A stretch of 64,000 bases of DNA from Pseudomonas sp. LB-090624. GTDB lineage: Bacteria > Pseudomonadota > Gammaproteobacteria > Pseudomonadales > Pseudomonadaceae. Positions 7,997 through 16,575 of the stretch are shown here, piece after piece; position 1 is the stretch's first letter, and the number at the start of each line of letters is the position of its first letter. The position numbers and the translations under genes are program-made. The notes under the pieces are model-generated. The model saw only the letters and a list, made by a program, of their open reading frames with translations. It was not told where the DNA came from and did no database searches. The stretch is from positions 186,001 through 250,000 of the forward strand of contig NZ_QJRL01000001.1 in assembly GCF_003205205.1 (NCBI RefSeq), given 5' to 3'.

Positions 7997-8785
7997 TCAG
8001 GCAGCTCGAGCCTGCCGCTGTGGGGCAAACTCGACGTCGTCCTCCCCGAACAGCGCCCGGTGGATCGCCTGCTGCGCCTGCACCGCCAGCGCCGCGCGCT
8101 CCTTGCCCACGCTGCCAATCGGCGCCAGCAGGTGAATGCACACCTCGCCTCGGGGCTGGGCAAACAGGCGCATCAGGTGTGACACCAGGTCGTCATCACC
8201 GATGAACGGCGCAACCGGGTCGATCTGGCCGTCACGCAAATACTGGATAGCCACCGGCTGCACCGCCACGCCACGGTCGATGGCGCCTGCCAGCAGGCGA
8301 CCATGGAAGGTGCGCAGGGTGCGACCGGTGGTGGTGGTGCCTTCGGGGAAGATCAGCAACGGGCGGGCCAGGCCTAGTTGCCCGGCAATCTGCTCGCGCA
8401 AGCGCTGGCTGTCACCGCCACCACGGCGAATGAACAGGGTGCCGGCCTTTTCCGCCAGCCAGCCCGCCACTGGCCAATGGCGTACTTCGGCCTTGGACAG
8501 GAACGACAGCGGCAGCAGCATGCCCAGCAGCGGAATGTCGGTCCAGGAAACATGGTTGCTGACCCACAGCATGGGGCGCTGAGGCAGCTCGCCGACTACC
8601 CGCACATCGAAGGGCAGGGCGGCGACCAGGCGTTTCATGAACAGGCAGCTCCAGCGCTGGCGTCGCTCGATCGGCGCCTTGACGCCCAGCCGCTCGCCCA
8701 CGGCGATAACGCTGGCCATCAGCATGCCTAGCAGCAATACCAGCATCAGTCTGCAGAGGCGGGCCAGTACCCGCAGCTTGGCCAT
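7997..8785 (-). CDS. olsA: Lyso-ornithine lipid O-acyltransferase (PlsC family)
   Basis: 262 residues from [15 protein letters not shown]. An N-terminal membrane helix is followed by the acyltransferase HX4D motif (NHVSWTD), the FIRRGGGDS region and the FPEGTTTTGRTL glycerol-phosphate-binding motif of the LPLAT family. Its ATG overlaps the olsB stop by one base (TGATG), so translation is coupled. OlsB makes lyso-ornithine lipid and OlsA adds the second acyl chain, yielding phosphorus-free ornithine lipids used under phosphate starvation. The pairing with OlsB makes this more likely than a generic lysophosphatidic acid acyltransferase. Confidence 0.87.
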   Translation of the reverse strand: MAKLRVLARLCRLMLVLLLGMLMASVIAVGERLGVKAPIERRQRWSCLFMKRLVAALPFDVRVVGELPQRPMLWVSNHVSWTDIPLLGMLLPLSFLSKAEVRHWPVAGWLAEKAGTLFIRRGGGDSQRLREQIAGQLGLARPLLIFPEGTTTTGRTLRTFHGRLLAGAIDRGVAVQPVAIQYLRDGQIDPVAPFIGDDDLVSHLMRLFAQPRGEVCIHLLAPIGSVGKERAALAVQAQQAIHRALFGEDDVEFAPQRQARAA

Positions 8786-9540
8786 CAGACCGCCGCCTTG
8801 AAGTGGCGGGCGTAGCGTGGGCACAGCTCGTCGCGCTTGAGCAGAATGAATACGTCGGCCACCTGGAAGTCCTCGTCCCAGCATGGCTCGCCGCAAATCT
8901 TGGCGCCCAGGCGCATGTAGGCCTTGAGCAGCGGTGGCATTTCGGCGATGACGTTACTGGGCAGCGGGAGGCTCGGCAGCGGCTTCTTCGGCTCGGCTCG
9001 CAGGTGTTCGGTGCACAGGTAGCGCTCGCGAAGGCGCTGCATCACGGCATGGGCCTGCACGCCACCGTCCTGCATGGGGATGCTGGCGCAACCCATCAGG
9101 TAGCTGTAGCGGCCTTCGTTGAGGACCTCGGCCAGTTCGCCCCAGAGCACGGCGATGGTGCCGCCGTTGCGGTAGTCGGGGGCCACGCAGGTGCGGCCCA
9201 GTTCAAGGATCGGGCCTTGCAGTTGCACCAGGCCGTGCAGGCTGAATTCTTCTTCGCTGTAGAAGCGGCCGAGGCTGCTGGCCGCCTGGTGGTCGAGCAG
9301 GCGGGTGGTGGCAACCAGCTTGCCGGTACTCAGGTCGCGTACACCGATATGGCGGCAGTGCACGTCGTAGTCGTCCATGTCCAGGCCGTGCTCGGCACCT
9401 TTGAGCTTGGCCTTGAATTCTGCGCTGAACACTTTGTAGCGCAGGGCCTGGGCCTCTTGCAGCGCCGCGGCGCCAACCAGGCGTTCGGCTTGCAGACGGC
9501 GTTCGGTGCTGTTGTCGCCAGCGTGAGCGATCCGAGTCAT
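8785..9540 (-). CDS. olsB: L-ornithine N(alpha)-acyltransferase OlsB
   Basis: 251 residues. The GNAT-like hemolysin/OlsB domain is evident in [11 protein letters not shown], the LVATTRLL strand, [22 protein letters not shown] and [11 protein letters not shown]. It transfers a 3-hydroxyacyl chain from ACP to the alpha-amino group of ornithine, the first step of ornithine lipid synthesis. The start [10 protein letters not shown] has GGAGA seven bases upstream; longer in-frame Mets reach into the promoter of the divergent gene. It is operonic with olsA. No Pho box was identified with confidence in the 160-bp divergent gap. Confidence 0.87.
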   Translation of the reverse strand: MTRIAHAGDNSTERRLQAERLVGAAALQEAQALRYKVFSAEFKAKLKGAEHGLDMDDYDVHCRHIGVRDLSTGKLVATTRLLDHQAASSLGRFYSEEEFSLHGLVQLQGPILELGRTCVAPDYRNGGTIAVLWGELAEVLNEGRYSYLMGCASIPMQDGGVQAHAVMQRLRERYLCTEHLRAEPKKPLPSLPLPSNVIAEMPPLLKAYMRLGAKICGEPCWDEDFQVADVFILLKRDELCPRYARHFKAAV

Positions 9541-9700
9541 TACGAGTCTCCATAAGCCAGCCATGAAGGGTTGCGGCCGGTCGGCTTTGTTGTGCAAAGT
9601 CAGCCTAGGTAGACGCGGTGTCACCCCTGTGAACCTTTGGTGATGCTTGCGTGACACCCCCTGAGCCTTCATCGAATGCCCCCCGGCAAGGAGCTGTTTC

Positions 9701-10588
9701 ATGGCCTGGTTGCAACGACTCAACGACCCGCTACGCCAAGCGCTGGCGGGCACCCTGGGCGAAACCTATGCCGCGCTTCTAGAGCGCCTTGGCCCGGTTG
9801 CGCCGCTCGAACTGGCGGTACTGGGCGGGCGCGCGATGCCCACCCCGGGCCTGGCCTTCCTGGTGGGTTACCAGGCGGCCTTGCGCGTGCTGTGGCCCAG
9901 TGCGCCGCCCAGCCTTGGCGCGTTGTGTGCCACGGAGCGGCGCAGCGTGCGGCCGGCCGACATGCACACGCGGCTGGACGGTTTGCGGCTGACGGGTAGC
10001 AAGGATTTCGTCACCGCTGGGCTTGAGGCGGAGTGGCTGCTGGTGGCAGCGCGCAGCGAGCCGGCAGGTGCGGCGCCGCGCTTGAAACTTGCAGTGGTTT
10101 ACCCCGGCGAGCCGGGGGTGACGCTGGAGCCGCTGCCGACCTTGCCGCTGATGCCGGAAGTGGGCCACGGCCGGCTGCTGCTGGAGCAGGCCGCGTGCGA
10201 GTTACTGGCCGGTGATGGTTGGGATGCCTACGTTAAACCGTTCCGCTCGCTGGAGGACTTGTACGTACTTACGGCGCTGACGGCCTGGTTGTATGGCGTG
10301 GGGCAGGCGTGTGGCTGGCCGCAGGGTTTGCGCCTGCAACTGCTGGGGCTGTTGGCCGGGTGTGCCGAGGGTAGCCGGCAGTGTGCCGACAGCACGGGCT
10401 GCCATTTGCTGCTGGGCGGGTTGTTTGCGCAGTTTCAGGCGCTGCGGGGGGAGATCGACGCAGCGTTGGCGGCGGGACCGGCGCATTGGGCCGAGCTTTG
10501 GCAGCGTGACCAGGGGGTGATGGCGCTGGCCATGGCGGCGCGAGAGAAGCGGCTGAGCAAGGCTTGGGCTGCTGCGGGATTGTCATGA
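9701..10588 (+). CDS. Acyl-CoA dehydrogenase-like protein (divergent from olsB)
   Basis: 295 residues, shorter than the roughly 380 of true acyl-CoA dehydrogenases. The middle beta-domain signature survives ([23 protein letters not shown]), and a helical C-terminal part follows, but the catalytic Glu region and clear FAD/CoA motifs are not seen. The start has AAGGAG eight bases upstream. It may be a degenerate or specialised family member. Divergence from olsB hints at a lipid-related job, but that is only context. Confidence 0.7.
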   Translation: MAWLQRLNDPLRQALAGTLGETYAALLERLGPVAPLELAVLGGRAMPTPGLAFLVGYQAALRVLWPSAPPSLGALCATERRSVRPADMHTRLDGLRLTGSKDFVTAGLEAEWLLVAARSEPAGAAPRLKLAVVYPGEPGVTLEPLPTLPLMPEVGHGRLLLEQAACELLAGDGWDAYVKPFRSLEDLYVLTALTAWLYGVGQACGWPQGLRLQLLGLLAGCAEGSRQCADSTGCHLLLGGLFAQFQALRGEIDAALAAGPAHWAELWQRDQGVMALAMAAREKRLSKAWAAAGLS

Positions 10589-10622
10589 ATGCCTGATAGT
10601 TTGCTGTGATTCGATGAACCCC

Positions 10623-10641
10623 GGGGCCGCAAAGCGACCCC
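10623..10641 (+). terminator. GGGGCCGC-type hairpin
   Basis: GGGG-CGC AAA GCG-CCCC stem with one mismatch, followed by GAAAAAGG. A near-identical perfect version follows pcaR at 35311. It separates the acyl-CoA-dehydrogenase-like gene from the hydrolase gene. Confidence 0.55.
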
Positions 10642-10657
10642 GAAAAAGGCGAACACG

Positions 10658-11737
10658 ATGAAGGCACTCCTGCTGACACTGGCGCTGGTTACGGGGTGTG
10701 CCTGGGCAGAAGATTGGCCCCAGCCGGACTGGCTGATCGACCCTGCCAACCTCGACTGGCAAGCCGTCGATGCCTACGCGTTCCCCGCAACTTCCGTGCC
10801 TGAGCGCAAAGGCATCCGTACCGACGCCCTGTTGATCATCCGCGACGGCCGTATTCTCCACGAACGCTACAGCGCCCCCACCAGCGCCGGCACCGCGCAC
10901 CTCACCTGGTCGATCAGCAAGAGCGTGTTGGCCACGCTGCTGGGCGTGGCTCAGGGCCAGGGCCGGTTCCAACTGCAAGACCCGGTCACGCGCTTCTACC
11001 CGGCCATGCGCACCCACCCGGACATACGCATGGTCGACCTGCTGCACTGGGCCAGTGGCTTGAGTTGGCAGGAAGACTACGAGTATGCCCCGCTCAAGTC
11101 TTCGGTGGTGGCCATGCTGTATACCCGCGGCCGCGAGGACATGGCCGCCTACACCGCTGCGCGGGGTACGGCGGCCAGCCCCGGTCAGCGCTTCCTCTAT
11201 TCCAGCGGCGACAGCAACCTGCTGGCCGCCGCACTGCGCGGCATGCTCGACGCCGGGCAGTATGCTGACTACCCCTGGCATGCGTTGTTCAACCCACTGG
11301 GTATCGACAGTGCCGTGTGGGAGCGTGACCGGGCAGGCACCTATGTCGGTTCTTCCTACCTGTACCTCACCGCCCGCGACCTGGCGCGTATTGGCTTGCT
11401 GATGCAGCGCGACGGGCGCTGGCAGGGCCAACAACTGTTGCCCCGGGCTTGGGTGGCCTTCAACCGTACAGCCTTTGCCCAGGCCGAAGCGCTGCCCGGC
11501 GAGGCCAACCCCGGTGGCCACTGGTGGCTCAACCAACCGTTGACCGGCGCCGATCGGCCTTGGCCGAGTGCGCCCGCCGATACCTTCGCCGCCCTGGGTC
11601 ATTGGGGCCAGGCGCTGTATGTGCTGCCTTCGCAGAAGCTGGTTATCGTGCGTTACGGCGATGACCGTGACGGCAGCTACCGTCATGACGAGCTGCTGAA
11701 GCGGGTGTTGGCGACGTTACCCAAGGAGGGTGCATGA
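10658..11737 (+). CDS. Exported serine hydrolase, class C beta-lactamase fold
   Basis: 359 residues. The N-terminus MKALLLTLALVTGCAWA is a secretion signal; VTGC could also act as a lipobox at Cys14. The catalytic SxxK is Ser85-Ile-Ser-Lys88 in HLTWSISKSVLATLLG; YSSGDSN gives the second-motif Tyr, and GHWGQ near the C-terminus replaces KTG. Family members include esterases and D-amino-acid peptidases; beta-lactam resistance is not implied. The stop overlaps the next start by four bases (ATGA), so the two genes are co-translated. Confidence 0.85.
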   Translation: MKALLLTLALVTGCAWAEDWPQPDWLIDPANLDWQAVDAYAFPATSVPERKGIRTDALLIIRDGRILHERYSAPTSAGTAHLTWSISKSVLATLLGVAQGQGRFQLQDPVTRFYPAMRTHPDIRMVDLLHWASGLSWQEDYEYAPLKSSVVAMLYTRGREDMAAYTAARGTAASPGQRFLYSSGDSNLLAAALRGMLDAGQYADYPWHALFNPLGIDSAVWERDRAGTYVGSSYLYLTARDLARIGLLMQRDGRWQGQQLLPRAWVAFNRTAFAQAEALPGEANPGGHWWLNQPLTGADRPWPSAPADTFAALGHWGQALYVLPSQKLVIVRYGDDRDGSYRHDELLKRVLATLPKEGA

Positions 11738-12030
11738 GGCGTGCGCTGTTGCTGGCCATGCTCGCCTTGCTCGGCTGGGCGTGGCTGGAGCGCCAGGCGC
11801 TGGCAGACTTTCCGGGCATTCTCTCGGCTTACTCGGCCAAGGAGTACTGCTCGTGCCGCTTCGTCATGGGCTTCGACGAGGCGTACTGCCGGGGCTACGT
11901 GAAGCAATGGCTGCCGTTGCGCCGGCTGGAGGAACACAGCCTGCAGCGTCTGGTTACCGCCGAGGGCCTTGGCCAGCGCAACCAGGCTGCCTGGCAAGGC
12001 CCTCGCGAGGGCTGCCGCTTGCTGCCGTGA
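11734..12030 (+). CDS. Small exported Cys-containing protein of unknown function
   Basis: 98 residues with a signal peptide or anchor (MRRALLLAMLALLGWAWL). The mature part has Cys residues in EYCSCRFVMGF, AYCRGY and EGCRL, suggesting two disulfides in the periplasm. It overlaps the upstream hydrolase gene by four bases and probably serves the same process. I do not recognise a family. Confidence 0.75.
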   Translation: MRRALLLAMLALLGWAWLERQALADFPGILSAYSAKEYCSCRFVMGFDEAYCRGYVKQWLPLRRLEEHSLQRLVTAEGLGQRNQAAWQGPREGCRLLP

Positions 12031-12074
12031 AGGTGGGCGGGTAAGGTTGGCGGCTTGGTTTCACGAGATCAGTC

Positions 12075-12656
12075 ATGTTCAAGTTGCCCCGCCTGCTACC
12101 CGCCCTGTTGCTGGCTTTGTGCCTGCCCGCCCATGCCAACTGGCATCTTGATGGCGAGTCTTCGCGCCTGTCGTTCGTGACCGGCAAGAACGGTGATACC
12201 GCCGAGGTCCATCGTTTTCTGGTGTTGCACGGCAGTGTCGATGGCAAGGGCACGGCCGGGCTGCGCATCGAGATGGATTCGGTCAGCAGTGGTATTCCGC
12301 TGCGCGATGAGCAGATGCGCGACAGCCTGTTCGAGGTCGAGCGTTTTGCCGAGGCGACCGTGCAGGCGCACATCGACCTGCGGCCGATCAACGACCTGGC
12401 CGACGGCGCGCAGATCGAGTTGCGCCTGCCGTTGACAGTTACTCTGCATGGCCAATCGCACAGCTACAATGCGCTGTTGCTGGCCACCCGTCTGGATGCG
12501 CGGCGGTTCCAGGTGGTGACACTTGAGCCACTGGTGCTGCGTGCCGAGGATTTCGGCCTGCTGCCGGGGCTGGAAAGCCTGCGCAAATTCGCCAAGCTCA
12601 AATCCATCAACCCGTCGGTACCGGTCAATGCGGTGCTGATCTTCACCGCCCGCTGA
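12075..12656 (+). CDS. YceI-family periplasmic protein
   Basis: 193 residues with signal peptide MFKLPRLLPALLLALCLPAHA and then NWHLDGESSRLSFVTGKNG, the typical start of the YceI lipocalin-like barrel. IEMDSVSSGIPLRDEQMRDSLFEVERFAEATV is the conserved YceI core. The family binds isoprenoid lipids such as quinones. It ends one base before the cardiolipin synthase start, so the two are likely one transcript. Confidence 0.88.
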   Translation: MFKLPRLLPALLLALCLPAHANWHLDGESSRLSFVTGKNGDTAEVHRFLVLHGSVDGKGTAGLRIEMDSVSSGIPLRDEQMRDSLFEVERFAEATVQAHIDLRPINDLADGAQIELRLPLTVTLHGQSHSYNALLLATRLDARRFQVVTLEPLVLRAEDFGLLPGLESLRKFAKLKSINPSVPVNAVLIFTAR

Positions 12657-12657
12657 C

Positions 12658-13815
12658 ATGCCGGGGCCGGTCTTCCCCTGGCGGGATGGCAATCAGTTCG
12701 AGCTGCTGATCGACGGACCCGAGTTCTTTCCGCGGATGCTCACGGCCATTGTGCGCGCCGAGTTCCAGGTCGATCTGGAGCTGTACCTGGTAGAGGCTGG
12801 GGCCTGTGCCGACGCAGTGGTCGAGGCATTGGAGCAGGCCGCCCGGCGTGGCGTGCGGGTACGCTGCCTGTTCGATGACTATGGTTCGCTGGCATTCAAC
12901 AGCAAACTGCGCCAGCGCCTGCTGGACGCGGGCGTGTACCTGCGCTGGTACAACCGCCTGCGCTGGAAGCGCGGGTTGCGCAACCTGTACCGCGATCACC
13001 GCAAGTTGTTGCTGGTGGATGAGCGCTGGGCCGTGGTGGGCGGGACAGGGGTTACCGACGAGTTCTGGACGCCGGGTGAGCCGAGCAGCGACTGGCACGA
13101 GGTCATGGTGCAGATGCAAGGCCCGGTGGTGACCGACTGGCAACTGCTGTTCGACCGCCAGTGGCAGGCAAACAACCGCCGCACCGCCTGGCGCCCGGCC
13201 GAGGGCTTTGGCTTGCCGCGCCTGCCCAAGGTACCGGCGCAGGGGCAGGGCATGGGCCGGGTAGCCTATGCCGACGCCCGGCAGCATCAGGACATCCTGC
13301 ATGCGCTGGTGCGGGCGCTTAATAGTGGCAAGCAGCGGGTTTGGCTGGCCACGCCATACTTCTTGCCGACCTGGAGCGTACGCCGCTCGTTACGCCGTGC
13401 GGCCAGCAAAGGGCTTGACGTGCGGTTGTTGCTGACCGGCCCACGCACCGACCACCCTTCGGTGCGGTATGCCGGGCACCGTTACTATCCGCGCCTGCTG
13501 CGCGCCGGGGTGCGGATATTCGAATATCAGCCGTGCTTCCTGCACCTGAAAATGGCGGTGGTGGACGACTGGGTGAGTGTGGGTTCGTGCAACTTCGACC
13601 ACTGGAACCTGCGCTTCAATCTTGAGGCCAACATCGAGGCACTGGACCCGCCTTTGACGGCCGCCGTGGTTGCCAGCTTCGAGCGCGACTTTGCCCTGAG
13701 CGAGGAAATCGACCTGGCTCACTGGCATGCTCGGCCGTTGTGGCGGCGGGTGAAGCAGCGGGTGTGGGGCTGGCTCGACCGCCTGGTGGTGAACTTGCTC
13801 GACCGTCGCGACTGA
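12658..13815 (+). CDS. Cardiolipin synthase-like phospholipase D protein
   Basis: 385 residues with two HxKx4D motifs: HRKLLLVD in the first half and HLKMAVVD in the second, each followed by the usual Gly/Asn-rich segment (VVGGTGVTDEF; SVGSCNFDHWN). No N-terminal membrane helices, so it resembles ClsB/YbhO-type soluble synthases. These join phosphatidylglycerol or phosphatidylethanolamine units into cardiolipin. Immediate proximity to a YceI gene is typical of gamma-proteobacterial membrane-lipid clusters. Confidence 0.88.
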   Translation: MPGPVFPWRDGNQFELLIDGPEFFPRMLTAIVRAEFQVDLELYLVEAGACADAVVEALEQAARRGVRVRCLFDDYGSLAFNSKLRQRLLDAGVYLRWYNRLRWKRGLRNLYRDHRKLLLVDERWAVVGGTGVTDEFWTPGEPSSDWHEVMVQMQGPVVTDWQLLFDRQWQANNRRTAWRPAEGFGLPRLPKVPAQGQGMGRVAYADARQHQDILHALVRALNSGKQRVWLATPYFLPTWSVRRSLRRAASKGLDVRLLLTGPRTDHPSVRYAGHRYYPRLLRAGVRIFEYQPCFLHLKMAVVDDWVSVGSCNFDHWNLRFNLEANIEALDPPLTAAVVASFERDFALSEEIDLAHWHARPLWRRVKQRVWGWLDRLVVNLLDRRD

Positions 13816-13866
13816 GAGCGGCTATCGTGCAGTGACTGTCCCAAGGCAATCGAAGGAGTGGGTGCG

Positions 13867-14445
13867 ATGACGGCGAAGAAGATTTTGATGCTGGTTGGCG
13901 ATTACGTCGAGGACTACGAAGCGATGGTGCCCTTCCAGGCGCTGAGCATGGTCGGCCACACGGTGCATGCAGTGTGCCCTGAAAAGCTGGCGGGGCAGAC
14001 CGTGCGCACCGCGATTCACGATTTCGAGGGTGAGCAGACCTACAGCGAAAAGCCTGGGCACAACTTTGCCCTGAACTATGACTTTGTGCGGGTGCGGCCC
14101 GAGGGCTACGACGCACTGCTGATCCCGGGTGGCCGCGCGCCGGAGTACCTGCGCCTGGATGAGAAGGTACTGGAGCTGGTGCGGGCATTCGACCACGCCG
14201 GCAAGCCGATTGCGGCGGTGTGCCATGGGGCACAACTGCTGGCGGCGGCTGGCGTGCTGGAGGGACGCGAATGCAGTGCATACCCGGCGTGTGCGCCGGA
14301 AGTGCGCCTGGCGGGCGGCACCTTCATCGATATTGCGGTGGACCAGGCGCATGTGGATGGCAACCTGGTCACCGCACCGGCCTGGCCGGCTCACCCTGCC
14401 TGGCTGGCGGCATTCCTGAAGGTGCTCGGCACCCGTATCGCCTGA
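13867..14445 (+). CDS. DJ-1/PfpI family protein
   Basis: 192 residues from [29 protein letters not shown] lies eight bases upstream, which makes this ATG better than the in-frame GTG nine bases earlier. The nucleophile elbow is the Cys of [10 protein letters not shown], with upstream acidic residue in the DYVEDYE segment and [13 protein letters not shown]. Family members are glyoxalases, deglycases, chaperones or amidases; sequence does not decide between them. Confidence 0.85.
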   Translation: MTAKKILMLVGDYVEDYEAMVPFQALSMVGHTVHAVCPEKLAGQTVRTAIHDFEGEQTYSEKPGHNFALNYDFVRVRPEGYDALLIPGGRAPEYLRLDEKVLELVRAFDHAGKPIAAVCHGAQLLAAAGVLEGRECSAYPACAPEVRLAGGTFIDIAVDQAHVDGNLVTAPAWPAHPAWLAAFLKVLGTRIA

Positions 14446-14481
14446 CGGAGCGGGTCAAATCGTGGGCCCGGGCGCGTGACT

Positions 14482-14880
14482 TCAGGCCACCTGCTCAACC
14501 CAGTCAGTGAGGTTGTAGTAGTTGGTCACTCGGGCAATCTTGCCGCAGTGGATATAGAAGAATGCTCCCGCCGGCAGCACGTAGGTCTGCCCGTTGGCCG
14601 CCGGCAGCCCCTCGTCATCGGCCAGGTATTCACCATGCACCGTGAATTCCGCCGCTGCACGGCTGCCGTCGGCGTTCTGCATCACCACGATATCGGCCAG
14701 GCGCTCGCGGTAGCAGCGGTTCATCTTGTCCATGAACGCGGCGAACCTGGCCTTGCCCATCTGCCGCTCGCCCTGGTTGATATCGTGGATCACGTCCTCG
14801 CTGAGCAGCGCCAGGAAGGCCTGCATGTCGCCAGCGTTGAAGGCGGCGTAGTAAGCATTTACCAGTTCGGTAGCGGTCAT
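14482..14880 (-). CDS. SnoaL/ketosteroid isomerase-like (NTF2 fold) protein
   Basis: 132 residues with NTF2-fold pattern: an N-terminal helix (ELVNAYYAAFNAGDMQAFLALLSEDVIHDINQG), then strands with AEFTVHGEYLADDEGLPAANG and FFYIHCGKIARVTNYYNL. The deep cone could bind a small hydrophobic ligand. The product is probably a small-molecule-binding or isomerase-type enzyme; no substrate is suggested by neighbours. It converges with the DJ-1 gene and diverges from the GNAT gene. Confidence 0.8.
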   Translation of the reverse strand: MTATELVNAYYAAFNAGDMQAFLALLSEDVIHDINQGERQMGKARFAAFMDKMNRCYRERLADIVVMQNADGSRAAAEFTVHGEYLADDEGLPAANGQTYVLPAGAFFYIHCGKIARVTNYYNLTDWVEQVA

Positions 14881-14995
14881 GGAACAATACCTGTCGTGTA
14901 GGGAAAAGGCGGGTCGTTGCGACGGATGATAGGGTTTCCCCTCAAGCCCGGCTTAGCCGAGCGCGTCATCCACATCGACAAAACGACCGCCAAGC

Positions 14996-15586
14996 ATGGA
15001 AATACGCCTGTTGCACGGCGCCGCTATCGCGCCTTACATCGATGACCTCGCTCGCCTGCGCCTCAGTGTGTTCCGCGAGTTCCCCTACCTTTACGACGGC
15101 ACCCCGGAGTACGAAGCTGATTACCTCGCCAGCTACGCCCGTTCCGGGCGCAGCCTGGTGGTGCTGGCACTGGATGACGGCGAGGTGGTCGGCGCCTCCA
15201 CCGGCCTGCCGCTGGTGGACGTAGCGCCTGAATTCCAGCAGCCCTTCGTGGCCCAGGGGCGCGACCCGGCCAGCGTGTATTACTTCGGTGAGTCCCTGGT
15301 ACTGCCGGCATACCGCGGCCAGGGCCTGGGGGTGCGGTTCTTCATCGAGCGCGAATCCTACGCGCACAAACTGGCCGAGTTCGACTACTGCGCGTTCTGC
15401 GCGGTCGAGCGGCCGGGTGTGCACCCACGCCGGCCCGCCGATTACAAGCCTTTGCATGGCTTCTGGCGCAACCGCGGCTTCCTGCACGACCCATCGCTGC
15501 GTACCCGTTACGCCTGGCGCGACATTGACGATGCAGAAAGCTCCGACAAGCTGATGTCGTTCTGGCTCAAGGAACTGCCGATATGA
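14996..15586 (+). CDS. GNAT-family N-acetyltransferase
   Basis: 196 residues. The acetyl-CoA-binding motif is VLPAYRGQGLGVRFF (Q/RxxGxG/A), preceded by VVLALDDGEVVGAST. The C-terminal part (HPRRPADYKPLHGFWRNRGFL) is conserved among a Pseudomonas GNAT subgroup. The stop overlaps the nitrilase start by four bases (ATGA), so the two enzymes are co-translated and probably act together on an amine or amide metabolite. Confidence 0.85.
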   Translation: MEIRLLHGAAIAPYIDDLARLRLSVFREFPYLYDGTPEYEADYLASYARSGRSLVVLALDDGEVVGASTGLPLVDVAPEFQQPFVAQGRDPASVYYFGESLVLPAYRGQGLGVRFFIERESYAHKLAEFDYCAFCAVERPGVHPRRPADYKPLHGFWRNRGFLHDPSLRTRYAWRDIDDAESSDKLMSFWLKELPI

Positions 15587-16455
15587 TCCGCCTGGCGGCC
15601 TGCCAGTATGCCGTCGAGCTGCATGAAACCTGGGAGTCGTACGCCGACCACCTGCAAGGCCTGTGCGCTGAAGCCGTGGAGGCGGGTGCCCGCTTGCTGC
15701 TGTTGCCGGAGTACGCTGGGCTGGTGCTCAGCGGCCAGTTGAGCGTTGAGCTACGGGGTGACCTGCAGGCGTCGATTGCCGGTATCCAGCCGCTGATCGA
15801 ACCGTGGAAAGCCTTGTGTGAAAGCCTTGCCCGGCGCTGGGGGATCTACCTGCAACCGGGCAGTGTGCCGGTGCTGGACAGCGACGGGCGCTACCGCAAC
15901 CGGGCCTGGTTGTTCGGGCCCAAGGGTATGCTGGGTTACCAGGATAAACTGATGATGACCCGCTTCGAGCGGGAACAGTGGGACATCGCGGCGGGCCAGG
16001 GACTGCAGGTGTTCGAGACCGAACTGGGCCGCCTGGGGATCCTGATCTGCTATGACAACGAATTCCCGATGCTGGCCAGGCGCCTGGCCGAGGGTGGTGC
16101 CGACCTGATCCTGGCGCCGAGTTGTACCGATACCGAGGCCGGCTACCACCGGGTGCGGATTGGCGCTCAGGCACGAGCCCTGGAGAACCAGATTGCTGTG
16201 TTGCAGAGCCCTACGGTGGGGGTGGCGCCCTGGTCGCCGGCGTTGGACGAGAATATCGGCCGGGCAGGCTTGTTCGTGCCGCCGGATCACGGCATGCCGG
16301 GCGATGGCGTGGTGGCGTTGAGTGAGCAGTTGAACCCGGACTGCAGCCAGTGGCTGGTGTGTGAGGTGGACCTGGAGGAAGTGCGACGGGTGAGGCGGGA
16401 AGGGCAGGTGTTTACCTGGCGGGACTGGCCGGAGCAGTTCGAGAGAGTCCTTTAA
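15583..16455 (+). CDS. Carbon-nitrogen hydrolase (nitrilase superfamily)
   Basis: 290 residues. The catalytic triad is visible: Glu in LLLPEYAGL, Lys in GYQDKLMMTRFE, and Cys in GILICYDNEFP. The family hydrolyses amides or nitriles, such as N-carbamoylputrescine and omega-amides. Translational coupling to the upstream GNAT gene suggests linked acetylation and amide hydrolysis. A REP pair follows. Confidence 0.9.
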   Translation: MIRLAACQYAVELHETWESYADHLQGLCAEAVEAGARLLLLPEYAGLVLSGQLSVELRGDLQASIAGIQPLIEPWKALCESLARRWGIYLQPGSVPVLDSDGRYRNRAWLFGPKGMLGYQDKLMMTRFEREQWDIAAGQGLQVFETELGRLGILICYDNEFPMLARRLAEGGADLILAPSCTDTEAGYHRVRIGAQARALENQIAVLQSPTVGVAPWSPALDENIGRAGLFVPPDHGMPGDGVVALSEQLNPDCSQWLVCEVDLEEVRRVRREGQVFTWRDWPEQFERVL

Positions 16456-16470
16456 TGACAGTGGCGGCCC

Positions 16471-16553
16471 CTTCGCGGGCAAGCCCGCTCCAACAAGGGC
16501 AGCGCAAGCCAGAAGGCTACGCGTTACCTGTGGGAGCGGGCTTGCCCGCGAAG
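16471..16553. repeat. Inverted pair of REP elements (BIME)
   Basis: TTCGCGGGCAAGCCCGCTCC (from 16472) and its inverted copy GGAGCGGGCTTGCCCGCGAA (to 16552) flank a 38-bp spacer between the convergent nitrilase and fumarase genes. Confidence 0.85.
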
Positions 16554-16575
16554 CAGCTGCCGCAGTTACATCAGG

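Noticed and set aside
10658..11737. Beta-lactam resistance gene
   Set aside because: Only the fold motifs fit. KTG is replaced and overall similarity points to an esterase/peptidase-type protein, so resistance is not supported.
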